From Marinobacter excellens HL-55 (GTDB lineage Bacteria > Pseudomonadota > Gammaproteobacteria > Pseudomonadales > Oleiphilaceae): DNA of 64,000 nucleotides. The notes beneath the pieces were generated by a model. The model made no database searches, was not told the origin of the DNA, and saw only the letters and a program-made list of their open reading frames with translations. A program made the translations under genes and the position numbers. The DNA lies in the NCBI GenBank assembly GCA_001314845.1, contig LJZQ01000007.1, positions 62,001 to 126,000 on the forward strand, written 5' to 3'. Below are positions 9,123 to 18,529 of this stretch, one piece after another; the first letter of the stretch is position 1, and each line of letters starts with the position of its first letter.

Positions 9123-10409
9123 ATGAAACCAGCACCAACGCTTTCCAGCGCCTTCCTGCATCCGGCCGGGCAAACCCTGCCCGAGCCCTTGCTGGCGCTG
9201 CGCAAACAACGGGCTAGCGCCTTGGTTGATATGCCTTTGCCTACTCGGAAAACCGAGAACTGGAAGTACTCCAGCAAGTACCTCAATCTGTCGGACGACA
9301 TGGCGATTTCCCTGCCGGCAGAAGGTAAAGCCGGCACCAGTCTGGCGATACCCGGCTACAAGGTCGTGTTCACCAACGGCGTCATGATCCCGGAAGCCAG
9401 CGAATATCCGGATATGGAAGGTATTTTTATCCAGAGCTTTAGCGATCTCAATGACGCAGAAGCACAGGCGCTGTCTCAAAAATTAGGTGGCACACTGAAC
9501 CACGAGCAGGCGCAGTTTGCCCGCGTGAACGGCGCACGTTTCGAAGACGGCCTGTTGATTCACCTCAAGCCTGGCGCAGTGCTGGACCAGCCTTTGTTTA
9601 TTATCCACAACACGGCTGCCGACAGCAGTGGTTCTGCTTACCCACGTATCTATGTGGATGCCGGCGCCAACAGCCAGATGACCCTGGTGGAAGAGTACAC
9701 GTCCAACGGCGAAGCCTCCGTGCTGGTCAATACGGTGACCGAATTCAACCTGGCTGACGGCGCCAGGATCACCAGTGTCCGCCTGAACATGGAAGGCGAA
9801 CAGGTTCAGCACATTGGCGCCACCGGCGTACTGCAAGCCCAAAGTTCACGGTTCGAGAGCCACTGCGTGGGCTTCGGCGGCCAGCTGCGCCGGCACGACC
9901 TGCAGGTCCGCCTCGAAGGCGAAGGCGCGGAAACCAAGCTCAATGGCGTGGTGGTTACCCAGGGCAAACAGCACTACGACAACCACACCTCCATTGACCA
10001 TGTGGCCGCTAACTGCAACAGCGAAGAAACCTATCGCAACATCGCTGCGGACCAGTCCCACGCGATTTTTAATGGTCGGATTCATATCCACCAGGATGCT
10101 CAAAAATCCAACGCCGATATGAACAACAAAAACCTGTTGCTCAACAATGGCGCGGAAATTGACACCAAACCCGAGCTCGAAATCTACGCAGACGATGTGA
10201 AATGCGCCCACGGCGCCACCATCGGCCAGCTGGACGAGACCTCACTATTCTATCTGGTGTCTCGTGGCATTGGCCGGCGTGAAGCAAACGTGCTTTTGAC
10301 CATGGCCTTTATCAACGAGCTGGTCAGCCAGATTCCGGTCCAGGCCGTGCGCGAAACCGCTCAGCTGCGACTGAACGATTTCTTCGAGCAAACCTTTCAG
10401 GAGATCTGA
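9123..10409 (+). CDS. sufD: Fe-S cluster assembly protein SufD
   Basis: A 428-aa SufB paralogue that completes the SufBC2D scaffold. The N-terminal helical part contains the typical PTRKTENWKYSSKYL. The C-terminal half carries ADQSHAIFNGRIHIHQDAQKSNADMNNKNLLL and the conserved KCAHGATIGQLDETSLFYL, whose His is functionally important in SufD. An AGGAGG lies nine bases upstream of ATG 9123. The sufS start follows its stop after four bases. Confidence 0.96.
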   Translation: MKPAPTLSSAFLHPAGQTLPEPLLALRKQRASALVDMPLPTRKTENWKYSSKYLNLSDDMAISLPAEGKAGTSLAIPGYKVVFTNGVMIPEASEYPDMEGIFIQSFSDLNDAEAQALSQKLGGTLNHEQAQFARVNGARFEDGLLIHLKPGAVLDQPLFIIHNTAADSSGSAYPRIYVDAGANSQMTLVEEYTSNGEASVLVNTVTEFNLADGARITSVRLNMEGEQVQHIGATGVLQAQSSRFESHCVGFGGQLRRHDLQVRLEGEGAETKLNGVVVTQGKQHYDNHTSIDHVAANCNSEETYRNIAADQSHAIFNGRIHIHQDAQKSNADMNNKNLLLNNGAEIDTKPELEIYADDVKCAHGATIGQLDETSLFYLVSRGIGRREANVLLTMAFINELVSQIPVQAVRETAQLRLNDFFEQTFQEI

Positions 10410-10413
10410 AGGC

Positions 10414-11667
10414 ATGAGCGATCTGTCCGTGGCAAACAACACCGTAACCAAGGCGTTTGACGTAGAAGCCATTCGCCGCGACTTCCCGATACTGAGTCAG
10501 GAAATTAACGGCAAGCCACTGGTGTACCTGGACAACGGCGCCTCGGCTCAAAAGCCCCAGGTCGTGCTCGATGCCATGGACAGCTATTATTGCGAGATGC
10601 ATTCCAACGTGCACCGGGGCGCCCACACACTGGGCGACCGGGCGACCGCCGCCTTTGAGGGCGCGCGCGAAGTGGTACGTGGCTTTTTGAACGCACCCAG
10701 CACCCAGGAAATCATCTGGACCCGTGGCACCACCGAAGCCATCAACCTGGTCGCCAATGGCCTGGCTCCGCGCCTGAAAGCCGGCGACGAGATTCTTGTC
10801 AGCCATATGGAGCACCACGCCAACATTGTCCCCTGGCAGATGCTGGCCGAGCGCACCGGCGCCAAAGTGGTGCCAGTGCAGGTAACCCCCGAGGGTGAAC
10901 TGGATCTCGACTCGTTCAACAGCTTGCTCACAGAGCGCACTCGTATCCTGGCCATCACCCACGTTTCCAACGTGCTCGGCACGGTTAACCCGATCGCGCC
11001 GCTGATCGAGCAAGCCAAGAAACGGGGCGTGATCACGCTGATTGACGGCGCCCAGGCGGTGCCGCACTTCAAGCCGGATGTTCAGGCTCTGGACTGCGAC
11101 TTTTACGTGTTCTCAGCTCATAAGCTGTTCGGCCCCACCGGTATCGGTGTGCTCTATGGCCGTTCGCAACTGCTCGAAGAGATGCCTCCCTACCAGGGCG
11201 GTGGCGAGATGATTGAGCGGGTGTCCTTCGAGCGCACCACCTGGAATGTGTTGCCCTACAAATTTGAAGCCGGCACCCCGGCGATTGCCGAGGCCGTTGG
11301 CCTGGCCGCTGCCATCAATTATATGGACGGCCTGGACCGCAAGGCCATGGAAGCCGCCGAAAATGCTCTGCTTGTGCGCGCTAACGAGCTGGTCGAAACC
11401 GTACCCGGCATGGAAGTGATCGGTACCGCAAAGCACAAGGTCCCGGTGATGTCGTTCAAGATCGCGGGCTTGCACCCCAGTGACATTGGCACCCTGCTGG
11501 ACCAGCAAGGCATCGCCATCCGTACCGGCCATCACTGCGCCATGCCACTGATGGACTTCTACGGAGTACCCGGTACAGCCCGGGCTTCATTCGCGTTCTA
11601 CAATACGCTGGAGGAGGTCGAGAAACTGTTCACCGGCCTGCAAAAAATCCAGCGTCTGTTTACCTGA
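10414..11667 (+). CDS. sufS: Cysteine desulfurase SufS
   Basis: A 417-aa class II PLP cysteine desulfurase that removes sulfur from cysteine as a persulfide and passes it to SufE. The PLP lysine is Lys237 in SAHKLFGPTG. The persulfide cysteine is Cys375 in TGHHCAMPL, in the short loop typical of group II (SufS) rather than IscS. DGAQAVPH holds the cofactor-binding Asp. Ribosome site AGGAGATCTGAAGGC overlaps the end of sufD, pointing to coupled translation. Confidence 0.97.
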   Translation: MSDLSVANNTVTKAFDVEAIRRDFPILSQEINGKPLVYLDNGASAQKPQVVLDAMDSYYCEMHSNVHRGAHTLGDRATAAFEGAREVVRGFLNAPSTQEIIWTRGTTEAINLVANGLAPRLKAGDEILVSHMEHHANIVPWQMLAERTGAKVVPVQVTPEGELDLDSFNSLLTERTRILAITHVSNVLGTVNPIAPLIEQAKKRGVITLIDGAQAVPHFKPDVQALDCDFYVFSAHKLFGPTGIGVLYGRSQLLEEMPPYQGGGEMIERVSFERTTWNVLPYKFEAGTPAIAEAVGLAAAINYMDGLDRKAMEAAENALLVRANELVETVPGMEVIGTAKHKVPVMSFKIAGLHPSDIGTLLDQQGIAIRTGHHCAMPLMDFYGVPGTARASFAFYNTLEEVEKLFTGLQKIQRLFT

Positions 11668-11679
11668 GGAGGTGGACAC

Positions 11680-12036
11680 ATGACAACCGAAGTCTTCACC
11701 CCGAGCGATGTGAATGTGACCATGACGCCAACCGCCGTCAAACACGTCCGCAAGCAACTGGACAAAAGACCCGAAGCCAAAGGCATCCGCCTGGCCATCA
11801 GAAAAAGTGGCTGCTCCGGCTTCAAGTATGAAACCCAGTGGGTAGAAGAAAGCACATCCGAGGATCGAATTTTCGCGATCGACGGCGTAGATGTGTACGT
11901 GAAGCAGGAACACCTGCCCCTGGTGAACGGCATTGAAATCGACTTTGTTACCGAGGGGGTTAACTCCCTGTTTCGCTTCCGCAATCCCAACGCCACGGCG
12001 GAGTGTGGCTGCGGCGAAAGCTTTACGGTGACATAA
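11680..12036 (+). CDS. sufA: A-type Fe-S carrier (SufA/IscA family)
   Basis: A 118-aa A-type carrier thought to move clusters from the scaffold to targets. The three family cysteines are present: Cys45 in KSGCSGF, and Cys109 and Cys111 in the C-terminal CGCGESF. The length fits IscA/SufA proteins. A strong GAGGAGG precedes ATG 11680. I name it sufA from operon position; sequence alone does not separate SufA from IscA or ErpA. Confidence 0.9.
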   Translation: MTTEVFTPSDVNVTMTPTAVKHVRKQLDKRPEAKGIRLAIRKSGCSGFKYETQWVEESTSEDRIFAIDGVDVYVKQEHLPLVNGIEIDFVTEGVNSLFRFRNPNATAECGCGESFTVT

Positions 12037-12048
12037 AAAGAGGCTTTT

Positions 12049-12597
12049 TTGAGCATGCAAGAACGGGAAGTCGTCCTGACCAAGCGCGAGGTGGAAGCCC
12101 GCCTGGTACCCTCCGGAACCGAAATCATGATTCCGTCGGACACCTTTGTGACTATCACCCAGTCGCTCGGTGGCACCTTTACCGTAGCGGTAAACGGTAA
12201 TCTGGCCCGCATTGAAGGCCATGACGCCGACGCCCTGGGCAAGCAGCCCCTGGAAAGCAGTTTCGAAACGCCCGAAGACGGCACAATTAACGAGAATCAG
12301 GTGTGGGAAGCGCTGCGTAACTGCTACGACCCGGAAATTCCGGTCAACGTGGTGGACCTGGGCCTGATCTACAACTGCAAGATCGAGAATGGCACCGAGA
12401 ACGGCAACCACATCCAGATTACCATGACCCTGACCGCCGCAGGCTGTGGCATGGGCCCGGTGATTACCGAGGATGTGAAACGCAAGGTGGAGCACGTGCC
12501 TAACGTGGACAAAGTGACGGTAGAGCTCACCTTTGATCCGCCCTGGAACAACGACATGCTTACCGACGAAGCCAAACTGGAACTGGGGATGCTATGA
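12049..12597 (+). CDS. sufT: Fe-S maturation protein SufT (DUF59/MIP18 family)
   Basis: A 182-aa protein whose C-terminal half (about 75-175) is a DUF59/MIP18 domain, with NCYDPEIPVNVVDLGL and MTLTAAGCGMGPVI. SufT is linked to Fe-S protein maturation under high demand, and the gene commonly sits in suf operons. The start is uncertain: TTG 12049 is five bases after AGAGG, whereas ATG 12055 is 11 bases away. The gene overlaps sufE by four bases (ATGA), implying translational coupling. Confidence 0.9.
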   Translation: MSMQEREVVLTKREVEARLVPSGTEIMIPSDTFVTITQSLGGTFTVAVNGNLARIEGHDADALGKQPLESSFETPEDGTINENQVWEALRNCYDPEIPVNVVDLGLIYNCKIENGTENGNHIQITMTLTAAGCGMGPVITEDVKRKVEHVPNVDKVTVELTFDPPWNNDMLTDEAKLELGML

Positions 12598-13055
12598 GCG
12601 CCAGCAAACAGCAATTTCTCGACAACCCCCTGGGTACCAAAACCACACTGGAAGACGTTCTGGACGCCTTCGAATTCCTGGATGACTGGGAAGACCGCTA
12701 TGCCTACATCATCGATCTGGGCAAGCAACTGCCAGGGTTTCCTGATGACGAGCGGGTTGAAGAAAACTACGTGCATGGCTGCCAGAGCCAGGTCTGGCTG
12801 ATTCACCACCACGACGCAGACAGCGGCAAACTGTTCCTGTTGATCGATTCAGACGCCATGATCGTTCGCGGCCTGGCCGCCATAATTCTGGTCGCACTGA
12901 ACGGCAAGCCGGCCAGAGATCTGTTGGCTACCGACATTGATGAACTGTTCGAGCAACTCGACCTGTTCCGTCACATCTCTCCGACTCGGGGTAACGGCCT
13001 GCGGGCGATGGTCGGCAAGATCCGGGACATTGCGGCAGCCGACGCCGCCGCCTGA
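12594..13055 (+). CDS. sufE: Sulfur acceptor SufE
   Basis: A 153-aa SufE protein that accepts persulfide sulfur from SufS and enhances its activity. The active-site cysteine is Cys63 in YVHGCQSQVWL. The downstream helix RDLLATDIDELFEQLDLFRHISPTRGNGL is typical. It closes the suf operon, and only two bases separate its stop from the convergent flgT stop; I see no hairpin terminator. Confidence 0.96.
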   Translation: MSASKQQFLDNPLGTKTTLEDVLDAFEFLDDWEDRYAYIIDLGKQLPGFPDDERVEENYVHGCQSQVWLIHHHDADSGKLFLLIDSDAMIVRGLAAIILVALNGKPARDLLATDIDELFEQLDLFRHISPTRGNGLRAMVGKIRDIAAADAAA

Positions 13056-13057
13056 GT

Positions 13058-14260
13058 TCACCAGATAATGGCAATATCATCCCGCTGAACGTTTATCTGG
13101 CCGCCAGTCACCGGCAGGCGGCCGGTACTGAAATCCGGGTGAACATTATCCAGAGTAATAGACACCCCGGCATCCGATAATTCCGGCGTTCCCTCTAGCG
13201 AATCAAAGTAGCGCTGACTGCGGTAGATATTCAGCTCGTCCCCCGGTCGCAAACCGGCAGTAGCGCCAGAAGCGAGGGTCACGCGATCACTGTCCACCCG
13301 TGTTACCCGAGCCATAAACGGCTGACAGGCGAGCGCCGAGTTGACCGCAGCGGTCATGTCATTGATCACACCAGTAACAGCCTGCCCCCACTCCGACTTC
13401 TCAAAACCCGCCGAGGCAAAGCCACCGCTGCCACTGCCTTTCGGATCCCAGCGCGCCGAAGTTGCAAACCGTTGCCGAAACACCGGTGAGCCGCTGAAAC
13501 CGTCAAACACCATCACTTCCGCCTCAAATCGGCGAGTGGTATCGACCAGCCCGATGCTGCGCTGCATACGATTGGTGATCGAGCTGCCCCAGGCGTTGGG
13601 GTCAGACAAACCGATATCACGAATCACACCAGACACCACAAACTGAGCACCCAGCTCACGGGCCAGCTGTACAACGTTGGTGAGATGATTCGCAGTCAGG
13701 TTTTGTTGAGACGTAGGGGCATCCGGCAAGTTGCTGAACAGCTGCAGAGACGTTGATCCCAGCACCTGCATCCTGCCCTGCGCCTGCAGGCGAGACACCA
13801 GTGCCTGCGGCAACTTCTCGCCGGCGTCATCCAATGCCGGACTGCCGCCCTGTTGAGGCATCACGATCGGAAAGCCGGTAACCGCAACCCGCTTACGCAA
13901 GCCGGAGGCATCGCCAGCTTTGCAACTGTCACTGCCCGAGGCAGCAGCTAGTTCGGCCCGCACAATGACCCGCAACAGGTTACCGCTACGGTATTCATCC
14001 ACGATGGTGGCATTGTGCAGCTGAGCCCTGGATGACAACCGCGTTTGTGACTGGGTGAGTTCACCATTTTCCAGGGTATCCTGAGTGCTGATGCTGGCTT
14101 CAAACTGCAGGGCGAGATCGCGCATGGCCGCCTGCCGAGCCTCCGCGCGGGCCTGATCCAGATTGTTTTCCCGGATATTGGCATGGCCCACGCCTTCAAA
14201 CGTAGCCGCATTGACCACGCCGGCGCATAACCACAACATCAATAAAACGATAGGCTTCAT
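13058..14260 (-). CDS. flgT: Flagellar assembly protein FlgT
   Basis: A 400-aa exported protein matching FlgT, which in Vibrio builds the H ring around the LP ring of the sheathed, sodium-driven polar flagellum. A signal peptide is clear at 1-18 (MKPIVLLMLWLCAGVVNA). The mature N-terminus ATFEGVGHANIRENNLDQARAEA is typical of the family. The C-terminal part carries an SH3-like segment with GLRPGDELNIYR. ATG 14260 is chosen over 14281 because it has GGGAG close upstream and starts exactly at the signal peptide. It lies 33 bp downstream of flgP. Confidence 0.88.
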   Translation of the reverse strand: MKPIVLLMLWLCAGVVNAATFEGVGHANIRENNLDQARAEARQAAMRDLALQFEASISTQDTLENGELTQSQTRLSSRAQLHNATIVDEYRSGNLLRVIVRAELAAASGSDSCKAGDASGLRKRVAVTGFPIVMPQQGGSPALDDAGEKLPQALVSRLQAQGRMQVLGSTSLQLFSNLPDAPTSQQNLTANHLTNVVQLARELGAQFVVSGVIRDIGLSDPNAWGSSITNRMQRSIGLVDTTRRFEAEVMVFDGFSGSPVFRQRFATSARWDPKGSGSGGFASAGFEKSEWGQAVTGVINDMTAAVNSALACQPFMARVTRVDSDRVTLASGATAGLRPGDELNIYRSQRYFDSLEGTPELSDAGVSITLDNVHPDFSTGRLPVTGGQINVQRDDIAIIW

Positions 14261-14293
14261 AGGTCTCCCGCAACGCGCCAAGGCAACGGCGGC

Positions 14294-14833
14294 TTAGTCC
14301 AGATAATACAGTGAGTTGGTGCGACGGGCTTCGACGTCGCCCACCCGGTCATTGTGCCTGGGCATGGGAATCGCACAGACATCCCGAACCTGATCTTCTG
14401 ACACACGGGCCACGCATTGACGGAACCGGGGTTCCAGCCTCAACTCCATAACCGTCTCCACCACGCCATCACTGTGCTCATTCACCGCGACCATACGCGC
14501 ACCGCGGATGTAACTGTCTACGTAGGTGCGGAAGGTGTCATTGTGGACCACAAAATCGTTCACGGTAGAACTGCCATAGATCACGGTGCCATACACCCGC
14601 TCCGCCAGATTACGGTAGGCATCCAACTGGGAGGCACGCCGGGCCATTAACCGCTTGCGCGTGTTAAGACGATCCTCGCGAACATCCTCATAGGTTCCAA
14701 AGCCACTGACCCGAACGGTAATCGGCTCGAACTCTCTGGCATTGTCCTGCTGGCTTTGACGGTGACCGCCAACGGGCGCACAAGCGCTCAGGGCAAAAGC
14801 CAAAACAGGAATAAGGGTCCATCGCAGTGTCAT
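14294..14833 (-). CDS. flgP: Flagellar LPP20-family lipoprotein FlgP
   Basis: A 179-aa lipoprotein: signal sequence 1-17 with lipobox LSAC, lipidated Cys18. The body has RLMARRASQLDAYRNLAERVYG and a segment DSYIRGARMV characteristic of LPP20/FlgP proteins, which form the outer-membrane disk or H-ring basal structures. ATG 14833 is preceded by GGAG at eight bases. A flgO gene, often next to flgP, is not seen. The 281 bp upstream contain a tetranucleotide tract that may affect expression. Confidence 0.85.
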   Translation of the reverse strand: MTLRWTLIPVLAFALSACAPVGGHRQSQQDNAREFEPITVRVSGFGTYEDVREDRLNTRKRLMARRASQLDAYRNLAERVYGTVIYGSSTVNDFVVHNDTFRTYVDSYIRGARMVAVNEHSDGVVETVMELRLEPRFRQCVARVSEDQVRDVCAIPMPRHNDRVGDVEARRTNSLYYLD

Positions 14834-14957
14834 TATCTTGTCTCCGGAAAACACTTTAAGACCAACCATGAAATAATCACGCCAGCATCAGTAACAAACT
14901 GATATTAATTGCTTATTTAAAAAATCAGCATTCTACGTGACGATTCAGCGGCAAAAA

Positions 14958-15000
<43 letters not shown>

Positions 15001-15114
15001 TTACAGTTAAGAACAAACCGTTACGGGTTGTGCGGTGAGTCTCAGAAAAAACTGGTTTAACCTTTCAACAGCTTAATTATTTGCATCTGCATCAAAACAA
15101 CATCAGGATTTCTC

Positions 15115-16371
15115 ATGAAAACAGCTCGCCTCTGCAAACTGTCCCTGGCCATCAGCTTATCTGTTGCCACTACTTCGGCCTTGGCTAGTCCACAGGGCGC
15201 GATGTCTGCGCGCTCCTTCGCCATGGGCGGCACCGGCGTTGCCGTTGCTCATCCATCTGCCGCACCACTGGCAAACCCGGCCTTGATGGCGGCACCGCAG
15301 CACGACTGGGCGGATGACTTCGGGCTGATGCTTCCCTCGGTCAATGCGCGGTTAGCCGACGAAGAAGAAGTGGTAGATCAGGTGGATGACATTCAAGACC
15401 TGATCGACGGTTTCGAAGACTTCAAATCCAGCAATCCCGCAGAAGCACAAGCCAATGCCCGCGACCTGATCACCCGGCTCGAAGCATTTGACCGCGACAC
15501 CATGCGCGCTAACGTTGGGCTCGGCCTCGGTTTTGCGGTTCCTGGCCCCAGCTTTGCCGTTGGTTTTTTTGCCACCGGCAACCTCACGGCCACCGTGCGA
15601 GGTGAACTGGACGATAACGACCTTGCGATTTTAGAGGGCATAGCCGCGCTCGATCCATCACTGGTCGATTCGGTAAATCTTGAAGAGAGCCTTAATTCCC
15701 GCGGTCGGCTTCTGGCATCCGCCGTAGTTGAAGCCGGAGTGAGCTTTGCCTCTACCTTCCAGCTGAACAACGGGAACGCCTTACAAGTGGGCATTTCTCC
15801 AAAGTATGTTGAACTTCGCACGTTTCAATACACCGAAAGCGTCTCTGACTTCGAAGATGACGACTTCGATGCCGACGAATACCAGACTGACAAAAGTGGC
15901 TTTAACCTGGACATCGGCGCCGCCTACGCCTTCGGTGAAAACCGCGAATGGAATGCCGGTGTTGTGGTAAAAAACCTGATTCCGATGGAGCTGGATTCAG
16001 CACAAACTCGCATTGACGAAGACAAGTACACCCTCGAACTCAACCCCATGATCACCGCCGGCATCGCCCACAAGAGCGACTACCACGTGGTCACCGCTGA
16101 GCTCGATCTGACCAAGAAAAAAGCGTTCGGGTATGAGGACGATACCCAGTGGCTGGCGCTGGGCGCCGAATTCGACGCCTGGCGTTATGCCCAGTTGCGC
16201 GTTGGTGTACGCCACAACCTGGCCAGCAACGACGACAACGATGGCATTGAAGAAGACACACAGTTCACCGCCGGTCTTGGCCTGAACATCCTCGGCGCCC
16301 GCGTTGATCTGGGTGCGCTCTATAGCAGTGCAGATGTTGGCGCAGCCATCGAGTTCGGTACGTCTTTCTAA
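15115..16371 (+). CDS. TraF-family (PF13729-like) outer-membrane-like protein
   Basis: A 418-aa protein with a signal peptide 1-24 (cleavage near SALA-S). Mature N-terminus GAMSARSFAMGGTGVAVAHPSAAPLANPAL recalls the FadL-like start of the F-plasmid TraF_2 family often labelled conjugal transfer protein TraF. The rest alternates in beta-strand style with an acidic helical insert (about 80-120) and ends in a Phe. No other conjugation gene is nearby, so the transfer label is probably historical; a beta-barrel role is more likely by inference. A good terminator follows at 16389. Confidence 0.75.
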   Translation: MKTARLCKLSLAISLSVATTSALASPQGAMSARSFAMGGTGVAVAHPSAAPLANPALMAAPQHDWADDFGLMLPSVNARLADEEEVVDQVDDIQDLIDGFEDFKSSNPAEAQANARDLITRLEAFDRDTMRANVGLGLGFAVPGPSFAVGFFATGNLTATVRGELDDNDLAILEGIAALDPSLVDSVNLEESLNSRGRLLASAVVEAGVSFASTFQLNNGNALQVGISPKYVELRTFQYTESVSDFEDDDFDADEYQTDKSGFNLDIGAAYAFGENREWNAGVVVKNLIPMELDSAQTRIDEDKYTLELNPMITAGIAHKSDYHVVTAELDLTKKKAFGYEDDTQWLALGAEFDAWRYAQLRVGVRHNLASNDDNDGIEEDTQFTAGLGLNILGARVDLGALYSSADVGAAIEFGTSF

Positions 16372-16388
16372 GCAACCCTGCATTCAAG

Positions 16389-16421
16389 GCCCGGCCTGCA
16401 CTCTGCAGTCCGGGCTTTTTT
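16389..16421 (+). terminator. Rho-independent terminator after TraF-like gene
   Basis: GCCCGG-CCTGCA pairs with TGCAG-T-CCGGGC around a three-base loop, followed by six T residues. It starts 18 bases after the stop codon. Confidence 0.9.
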
Positions 16422-16530
16422 GTACCTGCATGGAAAACCGGGAGCCTTTCTCTGCATTTGCCTCTGGCCGCCGCCGACCGGATAATCCATGGCATATCTC
16501 TTCATCAGCCACACAGGAAGCCCCGGTTTC

Positions 16531-17643
16531 ATGCAAATCTATCTGGTAGGCGGCGCCGTCCGGGACAAGTTACTCGGGCTTCAAGTCAAAGACCGGGACT
16601 GGGTAGTGGTCGGCGCCACGCCGGATCAAATGCGCAGCAAAGGATTCAAACAGGTTGGCGCTGACTTCCCGGTGTTTCTGCACCCGAAAACCGGCGAGGA
16701 ATACGCCCTGGCCCGCACCGAGCGCAAACAGGGGCGTGGGTATCATGGTTTTACCGTCTACAGCGCGCCGGATGTCACGCTTGACGAAGACCTCAAACGC
16801 CGCGACCTGACCATCAACGCCATGGCAGAAACCGAAGGTGGCCAGCTGGTTGACCCTTTCCACGGCCACGCCGATCTTGAACAGAAAACGCTCCGGCATG
16901 TGTCGGAAGCCTTTGCTGAAGACCCCCTGCGCATCCTCAGAACAGCACGGTTTGCCGCCCGTCTGCAACCTCTGGGCTTTACGGTTTGCCAACAAACCAT
17001 GGCCATGATGCACGCCATGGTCAGTGGTAATGAGCTGGCCGATCTGGCCCCTGAAAGGGTTTGGCAGGAGGTGCAACGGGCTCTGCATGAACAGGCGCCG
17101 GGCGTATTTTTTGATGTGCTCAGGGAGCTCGGTGCTCTGGACCAGTTGATTCCGGAGCTCACAGACACAGACACCTTTCGCAAAGGTCTGCAGGGCCTGC
17201 ACTGCGTTCATCGCCGGGGCGGCAGCACTGCCCAGCGATTTGCCGCCCTGCTCTGCACAGTGCCCGAGCCTGCGGCGCTAAACCGCGCAAAAGCCATGAA
17301 AAGCCCCAATGACTGCCGGGACATGGTTCATCTTGTTTGCCTGTTCATGCAGAGCCTGCCCGACCATGAGGCCGGCGCAATCACTCCGGAAGCAGCCATG
17401 GCACTATTCGACCAAGCCGACATCTGGCGCCGGGCCGAACGCTTTGAGCATCTGGTCGACACATTGCTCTGCACCACGGGCACTGACCGGGCGGAGTTCA
17501 TCGACCAGCTGCGCACCGCTGCCAGGGCGGCGCTGGAAGTCAGCCCGCAGGCCTTTATCAAGCAAGGTTTATCGGGCCAGGAGCTGGGCGCTGCAATCCG
17601 TAACGAGCGTCTGCAACGTATCAGGCAGATACTGACCCAATAA
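16531..17643 (+). CDS. cca: CCA tRNA nucleotidyltransferase with degenerate HD region
   Basis: A 370-aa class II nucleotidyltransferase that adds or repairs the CCA end of t[19 protein letters not shown] and KDRDWVVVG match E. coli Cca, as do [19 protein letters not shown] and [19 protein letters not shown] 16531 restores the family start; an upstream ATG at 16489 would add 14 foreign residues. The C-terminal HD phosphohydrolase motif (CHDLGKG in E. coli) is absent: the aligned place reads LLCTVPEP. It is therefore predicted to keep CCA addition and lack the 2',3'-phosphodiesterase. Confidence 0.92.
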   Translation: MQIYLVGGAVRDKLLGLQVKDRDWVVVGATPDQMRSKGFKQVGADFPVFLHPKTGEEYALARTERKQGRGYHGFTVYSAPDVTLDEDLKRRDLTINAMAETEGGQLVDPFHGHADLEQKTLRHVSEAFAEDPLRILRTARFAARLQPLGFTVCQQTMAMMHAMVSGNELADLAPERVWQEVQRALHEQAPGVFFDVLRELGALDQLIPELTDTDTFRKGLQGLHCVHRRGGSTAQRFAALLCTVPEPAALNRAKAMKSPNDCRDMVHLVCLFMQSLPDHEAGAITPEAAMALFDQADIWRRAERFEHLVDTLLCTTGTDRAEFIDQLRTAARAALEVSPQAFIKQGLSGQELGAAIRNERLQRIRQILTQ

Positions 17644-17659
17644 CCCTGAGGAAATCTCC

Positions 17660-18400
17660 ATGGCTGCCCCTGTTGCTCTGATCACCGGCGCCGCTCACCG
17701 GCTTGGCGCCCGCACCGCCGAAACCCTGCATGCTCGCGGCTGGAATGTGGTTATTCACTATCGCTCCCGGGCAGAGCAGGCCAGGCAGCTCGTCGATAAG
17801 CTCAACCGGGAACGTGCTGATTCCGCAACGTCGGTACAGGCAGATCTCACCAACGCTGACGAGCTTGCTCACCTGGCCAGGGCAGCGGGTCAGCAATGGC
17901 AACGTCTTGATGGACTGGTCAATAACGCCTCAGTGTTCTACCCCAGAGCGACAGAACATTCCACGGAAGAAGACTGGGACAAGATCCTGGGCGCCAACCT
18001 GAAAGCACCCTTTTTTTTGCTAAAGCATTGCCTGCCAGAGCTGGCCAAATCCGCCGGCGGCGTGGTGAATCTGATCGATATCTACAGCGAAAAACCGCTT
18101 AGCGACCACCCCCTGTACTGCGCCAGCAAAGCGGGACTGGCAGCGCTGACCCGTTCCTGGGCAAAGGATCTTGCTCCGCAGATCCGGGTGAACGGGGTGT
18201 CGCCGGGTGCGATTCTCTGGCCCGAGGGCGATGCCGAGGTTGACCCAGCCCATCAACAGGCCATTCTCGACAAAACACCGCTGGCTCGTACCGGCAACCC
18301 GGATGACATAGCCGGCGCCATCGCCTATCTGTTGTGCGACGCGCCCTTTGTTACCGGGCAAGTTTTGTCTGTTGATGGCGGCCGCAGCCTCAACATGTAA
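17660..18400 (+). CDS. Pteridine reductase (short-chain dehydrogenase)
   Basis: A 246-aa Rossmann-fold SDR. The nucleotide site TGAAHRLG has the Arg used by pteridine reductases (TGxxxRxG) in place of the classical TGxxxGxG. Other family residues are NNASVFYPR and the catalytic YCASK, plus the C-terminal LSVDGGRSLN. It probably reduces dihydrofolate or dihydromonapterin with NADPH (FolM/PTR1-like). It follows cca by 16 bp, so the two are likely cotranscribed. Confidence 0.85.
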   Translation: MAAPVALITGAAHRLGARTAETLHARGWNVVIHYRSRAEQARQLVDKLNRERADSATSVQADLTNADELAHLARAAGQQWQRLDGLVNNASVFYPRATEHSTEEDWDKILGANLKAPFFLLKHCLPELAKSAGGVVNLIDIYSEKPLSDHPLYCASKAGLAALTRSWAKDLAPQIRVNGVSPGAILWPEGDAEVDPAHQQAILDKTPLARTGNPDDIAGAIAYLLCDAPFVTGQVLSVDGGRSLNM

Positions 18401-18434
18401 CCCCCGTGCCATCACAACCCCGACCTTGGTGGTT

Positions 18435-18463
18435 TTGGCGCGCCCCCGCTTTCCCGCTACAAT
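18435..18463 (+). promoter_or_regulatory. Candidate promoter for the thiolase-trmL pair
   Basis: TTGGCG (18435-18440) and TACAAT (18458-18463) are separated by 17 bp and lie 66 bp before the thiolase ATG. The -35 is imperfect. Confidence 0.5.
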
Positions 18464-18529
18464 GCCCGCCATTATGAAAAATGCCGGCGGGCCACCTTCA
18501 GAGCCTGCCCTTAGCGACGGAGATTTCCC

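Noticed and set aside
11587..12495. A 302-codon minus-strand frame across sufA and sufT
   Set aside because: Shadow of two well-recognised genes in a continuous operon; spans gene borders without a start signal.
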